A stretch of DNA of 64,000 nucleotides from Diplolepis rosae (lineage: Eukaryota > Arthropoda > Insecta > Hymenoptera > Diplolepididae): NCBI GenBank assembly GCA_030998225.1, contig JAPYXD010000484.1, positions 7,254,001 to 7,318,000 of the forward strand, written 5' to 3'. Under the pieces are notes generated by a model, which was not told the DNA's origin, did no database searches, and saw nothing but the letters and a program-made list of their open reading frames with translations. Both the position numbers and the translations under genes were made by a program. Shown here piece after piece: positions 21,158 through 31,980 of this stretch (the stretch's first letter is position 1; every line of letters starts with the position of its first letter).

Positions 21158-21198
21158 AAATCACTGATGAGGACTCCAATCAGATTCGAAATGTTTGA
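21158..21198 (+). ncRNA. Hammerhead-type ribozyme motif, family 2
   Basis: Stem I strand ATCA, core CTGATGA, stem II GACTC...GATTC (one mismatch), GAAA, then TGTT and TGAT, which pairs with ATCA. The geometry is the same as the family 1 motif at 7868, with a stem III of about two pairs. The partner arm near 20065-20075 still has GAGTC at the position of GATTC, so the ancestral stem II was perfect. Confidence 0.6.
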
Positions 21199-21224
21199 TT
21201 AAAACTACTGTTTTTTTTATTTAT

Positions 21225-22925
21225 GTACCCTAAAGCCAATCAACCAACATTGCAAATATTGTTATTGAGGGTCAATATAATTCCTGTTTTTAAAATAAAT
21301 TCGAATTCTGTTTTGTTTTCAGTTGTTTATATCGAGAGTTCAGTTACGAGAGAAACTCGATAAATTAATTACTGACAACGAATCGTCGTTTCATACATTC
21401 GAATCAAAGTATTCAAGTTGTTAACGAAACTGATAATTTGATAGACAATTCGATGGTTTAACAGGTTTTCGGTGTTCAATTATCATATATATGACACTAT
21501 TACACTCAAGTTTATCATTCTTAATTTATTATTATAGCTCTAATAAATTTTATAACATTGTTGATGTGAACTTTATTTTCTCAGTTACTTCAACTTTGGA
21601 GAATACTTTTCGAGACGAAATTGAGGAAATTTGAAAATTGTCAAATAATTGTCAATAACTTTCTATATCTCGTTTAGGTGAATAATTTCGCTTCATAACT
21701 TTCTTCTTATGTTCTTGTATATATTATATTAAAAATTTTTGAATATTGTAAGATGAGCTGACAGCTGAAATGCGACCAGTGGCATAACAAAATCTGAAGC
21801 AACCAACAGAGAGTGTTAAAGTTGGTAAGCACAACGCGTGTAAACGAGGCAAAGTAAACTTTCCAGTAAGAAGGTTACTGTAGACGGTGGCAGGTTTAAT
21901 GCGACTATAAACGTATTATCAACCTCCTCGCTTTCTGGGCCTGTCATTCTTACTCTAGTGATCTAGTCTCAAATGCTTAAAACCAGATAGAGAGCAATAA
22001 AGACAAGCTGTCACGAGGTGTATCACATTTTCGTACCTACTTCTCTGAAATTCATGACACTTATCACATTCTCTCTCAAATGACAATCATATAACCAAGA
22101 TAATTTGATCGTCGTAAATAAATACTCTATTTGAGTAGTCTTCAATATTCTTACGTATTGTATTTTCCTATCAAATTATTACAGATTTATTCATCAAGAA
22201 TCTGAATTGTCTGAGATTGTTTTTGTATTAAATTAATACACAATGTTATCAAATTTAACATACACATTCCAAAAATATTTAGTGGCTTAAAATATTAATT
22301 ATTTATTTATTCAGTGGCATTAACACTCATTTGAATAAAGTGTGTTTATTGTAGCATAATGACATATGATGAACCAACTTTATGAATATTGCTGTAGGAT
22401 ACACTATTATGATACTATATGTGACGTCAGGTCACACGGGTAGAGTCTATTTTGAATACACGGATCAAGTTATAATCAGCGTGAATACTAAAATAGCATT
22501 AGCAGTTGCTGGAGATAGAGAAACAAAAGTAAATAAAAAAGGGAGAACTGAGAGTTGACAGTTTAGTTGCACAACACGGATGCGTCTGAAAAATTGATGT
22601 CAGCATTTGTTCATTTAATGCCTCGTTTGAAGGTATTTATAGGTATAGGGAAATATATTCCAAAGAAAGATAGTACTCCAACACCCAAAAAAATATTTGC
22701 TTGAATGAACGACATTTTTATTGGTTCGAACATAGACTAGGCCTGTTATCTGAGTAATTCTCTACAAACAGGGCACTTTAGTGTCTTTGAGTTAAATTAT
22801 CTATATCAAAACTATTATATGTATTGCTGTAAAATTTGATGAAATCCTCTATTTAGTACCTTATGACCAATTCTATAGTGAATAATAAGATTATATCATG
22901 GTAAATCCAAGTAATAGTATATTGT
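21225..22925. other. Non-coding stretch, nothing recognised after the repeat tail
   Basis: The first 75 bp are the tail of the hammerhead family 2 repeat. The rest has no recognisable gene or repeat. Confidence 0.45.
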
Positions 22926-22980
22926 ACAACTAGGGAAAAAAATAAATGTTTTCCCGTGTCGCATACGATTTTTTTTCTAT

Positions 22981-23937
22981 TGACATTTGTTAGCTGTCAC
23001 TCTTAGTTTGCTTTACAAACAAATTGCGCGTAATTTCGTTTAGAGTTGTTATTTTGGCACCAACTTTAAGATGGAGTGTAAAAACGAGCATTTTCGTCAT
23101 ATTTGTGATACCAAAATCAACAATCGACCATCATACACAACGTCTTGGACTCGTTAACAAACTTGATATTTGGATTCCACCTGAAAGGAAAGAAATAACT
23201 TTAACAAAACGCATCAACGCTTGTGATTTGCATCTTACACGCAATGAATTCTATTCTTTTTTTTAAACGAATGATCACTGGTGATGAAAAATAGATTGTT
23301 TGAAATATCGTCGTTCGAAAACGATCATGGTCCAAGCGTGATGAACTACCAAAAACAACATCGAAAGATGAATTGCATAAAAAAAAGATTATGCTGTCTA
23401 TTTGGTGGGATTGGGAAGGTGTTGTATTTTTTGAGCTGCTTCCAAGGAACCAAACGATTAATTCGGATGTCTACTGTCGTCAGCTGGACAAATTGAACGC
23501 AGCGGTCAAAGAAAAACGGCCGGAATTAATGAACCGTAAAGGTGTAATTTTGCACGATGACAACCTTCCACCATATGGTACACATCTTTAGCCACTCGCC
23601 AAAAATGATTACGGCTTGGTTGAGAAGTGATGTTACATCGACCATATAGCCCGGACCTTGCACCATCAGATTACTATTTATTTCAATCTTTGCAGAACTC
23701 CTTGAATGGTAAAACTTTCAATGATGATGAAGCTGTGAAATCGCACTTGGTTCAGTTTTCTGTCAATAAAGACCAGAAGTTCTATGAGCGTGGAATGATA
23801 AAGTTACCAGAAAGATGGCAAAAGGTCATTGAACAAAATGGAAAATATATCATTGATTGAAGTTCATTCCTTGTATTAAAAAAAAATGTGTTTAATTTGT
23901 GTAAAAGAATCGGCAATTACTTCTGGGACAACTCAAT
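22981..23937 (+). mobile_element. Mariner family M2, degraded
   Basis: A transposase C-terminal half is recognisable, and the right end (AATCGGCAATTACTTCTGGG) looks like a mariner terminal repeat. I did not find the matching left repeat, so the 5' end is probably truncated or rearranged. Confidence 0.7.
23270..23860 (+). pseudogene. Mariner transposase pseudogene (M2)
   Basis: The catalytic region is recognisable in pieces: first Asp in MITGDEK, then MLSIWWDWEGVVFFELLPRN, then the second Asp in ILHDDN (usually HHDN or HQDN), and the third in PYSPDLAPSDYYLF. The C-terminal KLPERWQKVIEQNGKYI is intact. Frame changes occur before MLSIWWDW, after the second Asp (a stop in GTHL) and after DYYLF. 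The N-terminal DNA-binding half is poorly preserved. Dead copy. Confidence 0.8.
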
Positions 23938-24000
23938 ACTAGGAGGTCAGAAAATGGATTTGTTTGCCCCGCACGGGGCAATAAAATCCACTTTATGATA

Positions 24001-25099
24001 TTTAGGCCTGTTGCCTTCTTGTTAAGAACTCCTCAGTTGTGTTCAGAAAATGCTCTGCCATTTTGTACTGGGACTAATAGTATGATGCTTTTAGTAGCAA
24101 CCACGCAAGTATCGACCGGCTTATGTGACATCAGTAATTGCAATTACAATCTATAAGGTTATTCGAAAATTAATAATAAAAATGGAGTTTTTTTATGAAA
24201 ATCGGACATTTTTTGCTCTTTTTTTTACGTCTGTTTGGTACAGAAAATCTATTTTGGTTATTGATTTGTGAACAACTATACGGACTGTAATTGCAATTAT
24301 CGTCGTCATGTAGTCTGGTTGATCCATATACTTAAATTGAGTGGTAGCTTTACACTGAGTCGCGGCGTTAAAATAGGGGTCCTGAATTTAACTAACACTT
24401 GATGGTATGAAGACGTAAAAGTGGAAAAATTCTCGAACACGATTTAATAGGAAATTTCATTAAATTGGCCGGTATTAAATGAAACGCTGGATCTATTATG
24501 ACGAAAGTGCTAAATGAATATTTAAATACAGGCTAATTATACTTTATTTATTAATGTTCAATTGATAATATAATTCATTTGTACTAATATCGACCATTTC
24601 AAAGCCGCATATAGTTTTGAAATTTGATATATTCATGACACTTTCTGTAAGTCTCTGATATGAAAGTCTATATGTCAGATACTCTCTTTGATTTTCCTCA
24701 TCGCTTTTTTACTTTCCTCTATTTCTCAGCGTATCGTCTTTTCCGATCTTCATCCTGGCTATTGACGGGATCCTCTCACGATATAAATTATTTATTTCGA
24801 CACGGTGTATTAGGATGTATTGCATTGAAAGTCAATTCTAATATAAACTTTTCTGCTATGCTGGGTATAAATTGGTAAAATATGACCTAACTACGCCCAG
24901 AAAAAAAAACACTACCGCATCAAAATTATTATCTTTTACTGACAATAATCTTTTCATTTTAAGGCCTTTATAGTCAAGGACGAAAATATGTATATAAAAA
25001 GGTAGTGCCACTTTTGCTTCATAACGTTTACTTGTGTATTGAAAATATACATTTGTTGAAAAACTTTAAAAGAAATAAATTGTGATATGTTGCAAATAA
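24001..25099. other. Non-coding stretch with a T3-like end
   Basis: GGTTGATCCATATACTTAA ending at 24335 resembles family T3 ends. GTAATTGCAATTAC-type palindromes occur near 24131 and 24286 and may be arms of the same degraded element. Nothing else was seen. Confidence 0.35.
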
Positions 25100-25101
25100 T
25101 A

Positions 25102-26178
25102 CAAGGTCTGTCGCAAAAGTTATCAATATTTCATGACATTCAGAGCATAGAAGCTAAATTATTGCGCCTAATGTGACAGTACATTTGAACCATTGGTCAA
25201 AAAAGGAGTTTTGAACAAAGAGCCAATATCAAGTTTTGTTTGAAACTCGGTAAAACAGCTGCCAAGACGCATCAAATGATGCAAAAAGTTTATGGTGATA
25301 AGTGTTTATACCGTTCCACTATCTGCGAGTTGTTTAAACGATTTAAAGAAGGTCGGCAAGACTTGAATGACGACGAACGTTCGAGTCGACCGAGTTCATC
25401 TGTGAATTAAGAAAACGTTGAAACTGTGCGTGTATTCATGAAAAAGTGCCGAATACTTTGTTGCCTTACATGGAAATAGAATTGAATATTTCCAAAGATT
25501 CAATTCGTCGTATTTTGACCGAGCATTTGGGGCTGAGAAAGATTTTTGCGTGGTTTATTCCACAAAATTTGACTAATAAAGAAAAAATTGCTTCGAATGT
25601 AAAAAATTGCGCTTAGAGAAGTCAAAAGTGAAGACAATGTTAATTTGCTTTTACGATCCAAAGGGAATTGTGTACAGAGAGTTAGTTGCAAAGGGCCAAA
25701 CGATCAATGCTGTGTTTTATCTTGGTGTTATGAAGTGTTTGCTGGGGCGCGTATTCGTCGCGTGCGGCCAGAATATCGTGAAAAAGGAAGTTGGTGCTTG
25801 TTGCACGATAATGCATTAGCTCATCGATCAACATTCATAATGAATTTTTACACCAAAAATGGCATTTTGACTATCAACCATTTCCCGTTTTCACCTTATT
25901 TGGCTCCGTGCGATTTTTATTTGTTCGGAAAGTTACACTTAGCCATGAAAGAAAAGCGTTATGCAGACATTGAAGACATTGAAAGGTCGACGACCGCCAT
26001 CTTGAACATAATTTTGTACTGGTGAAATAAAAATGTCTTTTAATTAGCTTCTCGACCGTGCAAAGCGGTGTATTGAGTCTGAAGGGGAATATTTCCAATT
26101 AAATAAATCAAGTTAGCCAAAAACATTTTTAGTTTTCTTGATTTTTAGCTTGTTTGGGAACTTTTGAGGCAGACCTTG
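25102..26178 (+). mobile_element. Mariner family M3, complete ends
   Basis: The terminal repeats CAAGGTCTGTCGCAAAAGTT and (reverse) CAAGGTCTGCCTCAAAAGTT are flanked by TA (25100-25101 and 26179-26180). Length 1077 bp, somewhat short for a mariner. The transposase is broken in many places. Confidence 0.88.
25205..26098 (+). pseudogene. Mariner transposase pseudogene (M3)
   Basis: N-terminal blocks FEQRANIKFCFKLG-like and FKRFKEGRQDLNDDERSSRP are followed by ISKDSIRRILTEHLGLRKIFA, then DPKGIVYRELVAKGQTINAV, the second catalytic Asp in CCLHDNALAH, and the third in FSPYLAPCDFYLF. In that last block the Asp of SPDLAP is Tyr but the final CD is kept. The segment with the first catalytic Asp seems deleted, since the text passes from IPQNLTNKEKIA to the FYDPKG block in under 100 nt. 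Several stops and frameshifts are present. Confidence 0.8.
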
Positions 26179-26180
26179 TA

Positions 26181-26790
26181 GAAACGCAAAGAGAATGCAG
26201 CAGCATTTGAACACCAAATATAGGAGTAATGCACTTCTCGGTTTAAAATCGTTTATTCTATTTATTATGTACGCTAATTATTCAATATTTTGATTAAACA
26301 AATTAGGTCTACCTTATTGAATTTACCATCTTGTATTTTGAAAATGAGACACTAAATTAGTATTTATTGATCAAAAACGTTCATCCTGCAATCATAATTT
26401 GATTCCAAAAACTTTTTTCGGAGTACAATGTAGAAACTGATAGTTTCATTGGAACTATTTTTAGCTTCTAATCTAGGTGAAAGAGAGGATCCACTCGAAG
26501 AACTATCAGGTTTGAATCTTCGAAAAAAACACCATGCTGAAGAATTAATTTTTCACTTGAAAATTTTTGCACACTCAAAAAAATGTTAGGTTAATTCAAC
26601 CAAAATTTGGTCGGATGAATCAAATAATTTGCTCATAATATGGTTAACTAAATTTTTAGTTAACCCAATAAAAGAATTTTTTTCATAAACTTCATACATT
26701 AATACTCAAAACTGTTTGGCTATATTTGGAAACATTGTTATAGAAAAAATGAAAAATAAATAAAGATTGCTCTCAAGATATCGGCGAACA
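26181..26790. other. AT-rich non-coding stretch
   Basis: No gene or paired repeat was recognised. Confidence 0.5.
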
Positions 26791-26792
26791 TA

Positions 26793-27795
26793 ACACATTC
26801 ATCAATAAGTTCGTAGGATGAGAAATGAAACAACAACTTTTAGGCAAAATTCGACTTCATTCATCAACATAGTCTTCTTCAAGAGTAATACATTCTTTTC
26901 AACGCTTCTCTAACATTTCGATGCCATTTTTCTTGAACAATTTATCCTTGGCCTCAAAATACGCTTTAGTTTCGTCAATCACTTCTTCATTGGAGCTAAA
27001 TCTCTTTTACTGGAGCATTCCTTTTAGATCTGCAAACAGGTAGTAGTCGTTGGGAGCCGGATCCAGAGAATACGGTGGATGGGGAAGCAATTCAAAGTGC
27101 AATTCTGCTATTGTTATGATCGACTTGTGGACACGGTGCATTCGCTTGGTGGAAGAGCACTTTTTTCTTCTTTATTTGGGGTCGTTTTTTCGCAATTTAT
27201 TGCTTCAAACGCACCAATAACGCAATATAATATTCGCTATTGATGGTTTTTCCTTTCTCAAGGTAATCTATAAATTTACCGAGGCTAAAATGCTCATGCA
27301 AAATAGTGAATACACTGCCTTTTGATATCTTTAAGGTGTCAGCTATCTCACGCAACTCCAGTTTACGATCGACCAAAACCATATTGTGGTTTTTTGTTTT
27401 GTTTTCTGGAACAACTGCCGAATTTATGCGACCAGAGCGTTCAGCGTCATTGGTGTTTGTACGGGCGCGTTTAAAATCAGCAGACCACTTCTCTACCATT
27501 TGTCTCGATGGAGCAGAGGCCGTACAACGCTTGTCAAGCCATTGCTTTGCTTGAACGGTATTTTTTTCCATTAAAATGCAATGCTTTATCAACACACGAA
27601 ATTCAGATTTTTTCATTGTTTTGAAAATTACAAAAGTAGCTTCACTACAGCCACTGTAACTTCTGAACTAAACGTCAGATTGTCATAAAATTTTGACACG
27701 TATCGTGTAAAGGTTGGCACTTCCTAAAAATCATATGGATTTGTCAATAGTAGTGCCATCTATATGTTATCCTACGAAACTATTGAGTGATGTGT
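26793..27795 (-). mobile_element. Mariner family M4 copy 1, internally deleted
   Basis: Ends ACACATTCATCAATAAGTT and (reverse) ACACATCACTCAATAGTTT, with TA at 26791-26792 and 27796-27797. It is 1003 bp versus 1292 bp for the copy at 36474. The shortfall is an internal deletion in the transposase gene. Confidence 0.88.
26813..27616 (-). pseudogene. Mariner transposase pseudogene (M4, deleted)
   Basis: It starts at the ATG at 27616 (MKKSEFRVLIKHC). The N-terminal half is open through LREIADTLKISKGSVFTILHEH. After HFSLGK it jumps directly to FIDYLEKGKTINSEYY, removing the region with the first catalytic Asp (compare the copy at 36653, where VTMDET lies between these blocks). The second Asp region reads FHQANAP-like (Asp lost), and the third region SLDPAPNDYYLF keeps a final Asp. 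Non-functional. Confidence 0.82.
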
Positions 27796-28079
27796 TAAGA
27801 ATCATTTAATTTTGTTTATAAGGGTTACCGCTTGTTTTGTATCATTAGAAACTTTATTTGTAAGCATTTGGATTTTACGCGGTTCAAAATAAATCAATAA
27901 CAAAATTGAGAAAATGGCGTGTTATTCTCAACTGATTTTTCGTAGTGCAAATTATTAAAAACATTTAATGTACCTATTTGTCTTATTGATTCGTTTATTT
28001 ATAGAACAATGAATGTCTTGGATTGTTTTTTAAGTATTGGGGCATTATAACTTTTGTTAACAAAGATTTTTCATTTCAG

Positions 28080-28195
28080 AATGCAGAGACAAAGTCGAAG
28101 AAGTTCGGAGGTGGAGGTCGCGCGTATGCGCCCTATAAGCGCAGCTGGCTAATAGCCACAAAGTTCATCTCTGACACCCTGCAGCCATACACCTG
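28080..28195 (+). CDS. Probable internal exon of an unidentified host gene
   Basis: 116 nt between a good acceptor (TTTTTCATTTCAG) and a good donor (GTAAGT). It is clearly richer in G+C than its surroundings. It is open in the frame starting at its first base: NAETKSKKFGGGGR, then AYAPYKRSWLIATKFISDTL, ending QPYTW with the last codon split by the intron (phase 0 start, phase 2 end). The sequence is not transposon-like; basic residues and a glycine run precede a hydrophobic/aromatic stretch. I do not recognise the family. Everything else in the window would then be introns or flanks of this gene. Confidence 0.65.
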
Positions 28196-29489
28196 GTAAG
28201 TTCTTTCTTCTTTAATCAAAAGTATTGCTTATGACGTTTGATGGAACGCTAAAGCTAAACACTGGTCATGGCAGTGCGAATTTATTTTAAAAAGTAATTA
28301 TAAGTTTTCTGAACATATTGCGAAGTCCTCGCCTAATATCTGACGATCTAAGAATTCCAATTTTGCGAAATCTGACGGAAATCTCATAATTCTATCAATT
28401 TTGGATATAAACGTGTAGAAACCTAAAGTCAATAAACAAATTATTTTTCCAAGTATTACACTCCCTTAAACAAGATAATATGAAATTAATAATATATCTT
28501 CGTTAAACTTTAGAAGGTCACTATCGCTGTCGATTACGATGACTATAGTATTTTTGGACCTGACCTACATTTTGAAGCGAAAGAAAAAGAATAAAGAAAG
28601 AGATAAAAAATACCTAGAGCGCAATATCTACCGGAAAATAAAACATTCATGTTCGTACAAAGCAATGAAGTAGGTGCCATGGGTCGAGTTAAACGTCTAA
28701 TTATATTGTCTCACTTCCTGAGCATTTTATAACGGCGCACCGGAGACGCCCCTCGCTCCACTCGCCTTGATGAGAACAAAATTACTGCTCTCGATTTTCC
28801 CGGAAATAAAATTACTATTTGCAAAATGTATCTTACCAGCAAAGTACCTGTTTTTTAATCCTTTAAAGACATGGAATTATCCTTCTCATAGTGAAATTAA
28901 ATTCAAATATTTACCGTTAAAAATATTTGTAATTTGTTCATTTTACTTTATTTTTATTCTACATGTTTGATGATTCTTCGTCTAATATGTAATATTCTTC
29001 TTTTAATGCAATTTTCCGAAATATTTCTATTGTTTAATATTATAAACTGCCCTAGTAATCATAAATCATGAGACAAGAACCCTTTCATTTACTTCTCTCG
29101 TCCTTCTGTGCTCTACAATAAGGAAATTAAAAGCTTATGTAGAGGAAGGGAGTGGACTGCGTTTATTCACTTGATCACCGACATCAATTTTTTTTTATAT
29201 TCAAGGGTATAGTGAAGAGAATATCTTGTTCCATTATTCAAAACTACGTAATTTCAAGTGAAATTGAGTAGTGCAATGCTGGATAAAGTTACTAATTTTT
29301 ATTTAGTGAAATATATTGAAAAATAACTGAGTTAAACCAACATTTTAAGAAATAATGTGAACAGAAGAAGCTAATAACATATTTGAACATTACCTCTGGA
29401 TGTTGACTATTTTTTTACCAACGCCCAATATTAATTCTGTCCATTCTTTATGACTAATAATGTACATCTAATATTAATGGGGCATCAAT
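28196..29489. other. Presumed intron, with a TTAA MITE remnant
   Basis: 28411-28474 (AACGTGTAGAAACC ... AGTATTACACTCCCTTAA) is the right end of a T2-family MITE whose left end is unclear. The rest has no recognisable gene or repeat. Confidence 0.4.
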
Positions 29490-29496
29490 CGATAGC

Positions 29497-29830
29497 GTGA
29501 ATGTCAAAATAATACCATTCTGGCGAAGTCCCAGAAATGTGGTTTGCGCAGGTTGAAAACCAAATCGTGCTTGCTGGAGGATCACTTCAGATGGAACGAA
29601 GTTTAATTAGGTGGTCTGAAACCTCGACGCGAGTTTCGTGGTCGGAGTTCGTGATATATTTACGTCGCCTTCCCGAACTGCGGAATTCGAAAAATTAAAA
29701 GGAAACTGATTTCTTGTCTCGAACGTCGCAGTATCAGAAGATGCACGAACTTTTGGAAAATACCAGAACAGCCTCGCAATTATTAAGACATCTACAAGTA
29801 ATAGCATGCGAAGTGTTTCACGACTCTGAA
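29497..29830 (+). pseudogene. Gypsy-type gag remnant
   Basis: The forward translation contains VNVKIIPFW, then after a frameshift MWFAQVENQIVLAG, which is the N-terminal signature of gypsy-type Gag (P-x-F-W then W-F-x-Q-V-E). Further on come EFVIYLRRLPELRNSKN and SQYQKMHELLENTRTASQLL, matching the helical region that precedes the capsid end. Stops and shifts occur between blocks. The region 29830-30320 continues as a very degraded Arg-rich and spacer segment. Confidence 0.72.
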
Positions 29831-30461
29831 GTAGACAGCAGCAGAGCTTGCGGACGCGACCGCAAACGCAAATCCACGGGATTATATAAATGAAGGGATA
29901 ACAATGACACTACTTGAGTTGCGAAGATAAGTTTGCAATTAAACGAGGCCGCGAGCTGTGAGAACCATACTCCATCGAGATTGCGAAGTCGATCATAGGG
30001 CCGTCGTCGCATCCGCACTCGAAATGTAAAGTCCAACGGATTGCGCTGGTTTTTCAGATAGACAGAGAAAGTTAGAAATTGCCAACCTCTGTACATCTTT
30101 ACTTCGGGAAAAGATCTGGGTCGGCGCTGATGGAGGTCAGCGACCAAAACCCGAAGTCTTGGTGCAGTTTGAAAACCCTAATCCAATCACAGCGAAACAT
30201 TCGGCGCTGCGACCTGTATAGCTGACCGGCTATTTTTCGAGTCTCGACGGCAGTTCCAGCCTTTACAGATCAAGGCCGTGTTGCTGAGTGCAAAGAAAAT
30301 TGGCTAAGAATAACACCGATTCAAGGATCACTTCAGTGGTTTGAGTTCTTGATGGAATATCCGAATATCACAAACCCTGCATGAACGTTCACCGAACCAA
30401 AGTATTTGACGAAACATTTCATTCATACCACACTAAATCCAACAGTCTCTGATAAACCTAC

Positions 30462-30755
30462 ACGGAGAGAAGTTTAGTACAACCGTGGCACTAGCGGTTG
30501 GAGAGCCGCTCCTCTTTGGTTTATTGTGAAGTCTACTCCAAGATTGGGGCACTAATTACTGTAAACTGGCAACAAAACTTGCGAGAGAACGGCTGGACCA
30601 AGCGTTTCGTGTAATGGCTCGCCTAGTTTGGGATAATGGTCCTCCCAAATTGGTAGAGCCGTTCGACTAGATAGAAGTCGCGTAGCTTTCCTTGTGTTTA
30701 GAGCAACAGTTCTACGTGTTGGACGAGCAGTTTCACCAAAATTTTCTTCGTGTAG
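30462..30755. mobile_element. Short TIR element inside the gypsy relic
   Basis: Ends TACACGGAGAGAAGTTT and (reverse) TACACGAAGAAAATTTT are inverted copies. On the left, protein similarity stops at HFIHTTLNPTVSDKPT; on the right it resumes at KLASDRLKEANQEF. In gypsy polyproteins these two blocks are close together, so about 300 bp were inserted. The exact target duplication is not clear. Confidence 0.55.
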
Positions 30756-31750
30756 AAAACTTGCTTCTGACCGACTAAAAGAAGCGAATCAGGAATTTTA
30801 ACAAATGGCCGAAATTAATATTGTTCGACATTGCAAAAACAGCTGGTCATCACCAATCCATATGGTTCCTAAAAAGGATAATCAGAGCAGACCTTGCAGA
30901 GATTATAAAGGACTCAACTCAAGAATCATACCGGAAAAGTATCCAGTTCTGCACACAGAACTTCGTTTTTTCTTACCGCGATAAGGTGGTATTTCCCAGA
31001 GATTATAGAAGACTCAACGCAAGAACGGCACCGGATAAGTATCCAGTTTTGCACACAGGACTTCGTTTTTACTTCCATGGTAAAGTGGTGTTTTCCACCA
31101 TTGAACTTGCCAGGAATTTTAATCAGATTCTGGTTGCCCAGGAAGATATAACGAAAACGCTCATCACGACACACTTCGGACTCCTTAAGTTCCCTTTCCT
31201 GTTTTTTGGCTTCAGAAATGCAACGCAAACGTGACAGCGTTTCATGAACATCAGAAGAGGAACACAAGAAACATCTTCGGCAAGTTTTTGAAATTCTTAA
31301 AAGACGTGGCATTCTGATAGAACCAATATAATGCGTTTAAGGAGCCCTATTTGTTAAATTCTGAGGATTCAAAGTAACTCCTCAAGGAATGAGAACTTTT
31401 CCTTAACAAGTGGAGGCGATATTAAACTTTTAACAACCTAAGACAATCAAGCAGATTCGAAATTTTCTAGGAACAATCAATTTTAATAAACTAGATATTC
31501 CGAAAGCAGCAGAATTTCATGTACTTCTCAATGACAGCAACATGCCAACAACATGTCAACGAAAAATGGTGGCCCTTGGAATATGTTCCCAAAAATTCGA
31601 GCACTGCTTAGCGTAAATTTAATGCTCATGTCTGCGAACTTTTAGCAATCTACAACGCAATCAAACATTTCCTAATCATAGTAGAAGACAGAAGTTTTAT
31701 GGTATACACAGACTATAAACCGATCACTTTTGCCTTTCAACAAAAATTGG
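30756..31750 (+). pseudogene. Gypsy-type reverse transcriptase and RNase H remnant
   Basis: RT begins with RLKEANQEF and continues WSSPIHMVPKKDNQSRPCRDY, then YRRLNARTAPDKYPVLHT, VVFSTIELARNF, DITKTLITTHFGLLKFPFLF and HLRQVFEILKRRGILI. The YxDD active-site block is missing between FGFRNATQT and HLRQVF, so polymerase activity is lost. A degraded RNase H-like part follows (RQIRNFLGTINF, LLAIYNAIKHF, YTDYKPITFAFQQK). Frame changes and stops are frequent. Confidence 0.8.
30901..31100 (+). repeat. 100-bp tandem duplication in the RT region
   Basis: 30901-31000 and 31001-31100 are direct copies at an offset of exactly 100 bp (GATTATAAAGGACTCAACTC versus GATTATAGAAGACTCAACGC). They are diverged by roughly a fifth. 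Because 100 is not a multiple of three, the duplication shifts the frame. Confidence 0.8.
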
Positions 31751-31754
31751 AAAA

Positions 31755-31979
31755 ATGCCTACCACGCCAGTTCAGATATCTCAGTTTTATCGCACAGTAA
31801 GTAACAGCTGTAAGGTTTGGACTCGAACTTGCATTCAGTATTCGCGCGCCAAATTTTCGTTTCATATTTCATCACCTGTGGCAGCTTTCATTCCTCCAAC
31901 TTCAAGATTCGAGCTCGTTCACATGTACATCTTTAGACTCCTGACTTCTTCACAAGGATATAGATATAACCTCACTTAA
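31755..31979 (+). pseudogene. Gypsy-type integrase fragment
   Basis: The forward frame contains CKVWTRTCIQYSRAKFS, the end of the zinc-binding domain (second Cys of CxxC now Tyr-Ser), then FIPPTSRFELVHMYIFRLL and SQGYRYNLT. These match the start of the integrase core, where the first catalytic Asp (normally HIDI or HMDI) is Tyr here. It is cut off by the mariner at 31981. Confidence 0.72.
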
Positions 31980-31980
31980 A

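Larger units (their letters stand above)
20036..21224 (+). mobile_element. Hammerhead family 2 inverted arms enclosing a nest
   Basis: The left arm (20036-20217) and right arm (21005-21224) are inverted copies over about 200 bp (AAACAGTAGTTTTAATCAAA and its complement at the outer edges). The TTAA MITE at 20218-21004 occupies the centre. The right arm carries the hammerhead motif at 21158; the left arm has lost the core by a short deletion. The downstream tail (GAGGGTCAATATAATTCCTG) matches that after the motif at 12128. Confidence 0.6.
22926..24000. repeat. Second copy of the GC-rich repeat, split by a mariner
   Basis: The left part (CAACTAGGGAAAAAAATAAA) is the inverted right end of the 1385-1856 element. 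The right part (23938-24000, GGATTTGTTTGCCCCGCACG) matches its left end. The mariner lies between them. The GC-rich core is absent. Confidence 0.55.
29490..31980 (+). mobile_element. Decayed Ty3/gypsy-type retrotransposon
   Basis: Pieces of gag, RT, RNase H-like region and integrase occur in the order and strand of a gypsy polyprotein, but with many stops and frameshifts and with internal deletions. LTRs were not found. A small TIR element (30462-30755) and a 100-bp tandem duplication lie inside. The right side stops in the integrase core exactly where the mariner at 31981 begins; I see no continuation after it. An old, dead copy. Confidence 0.82.

Noticed and set aside
26570..26700. CACTCAAAAAAATG start resembling MITE ends, also near 47296 and 50436
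   Set aside because: Only single ends are visible and no inverted partner or target duplication was found, so element calls would be guesses.
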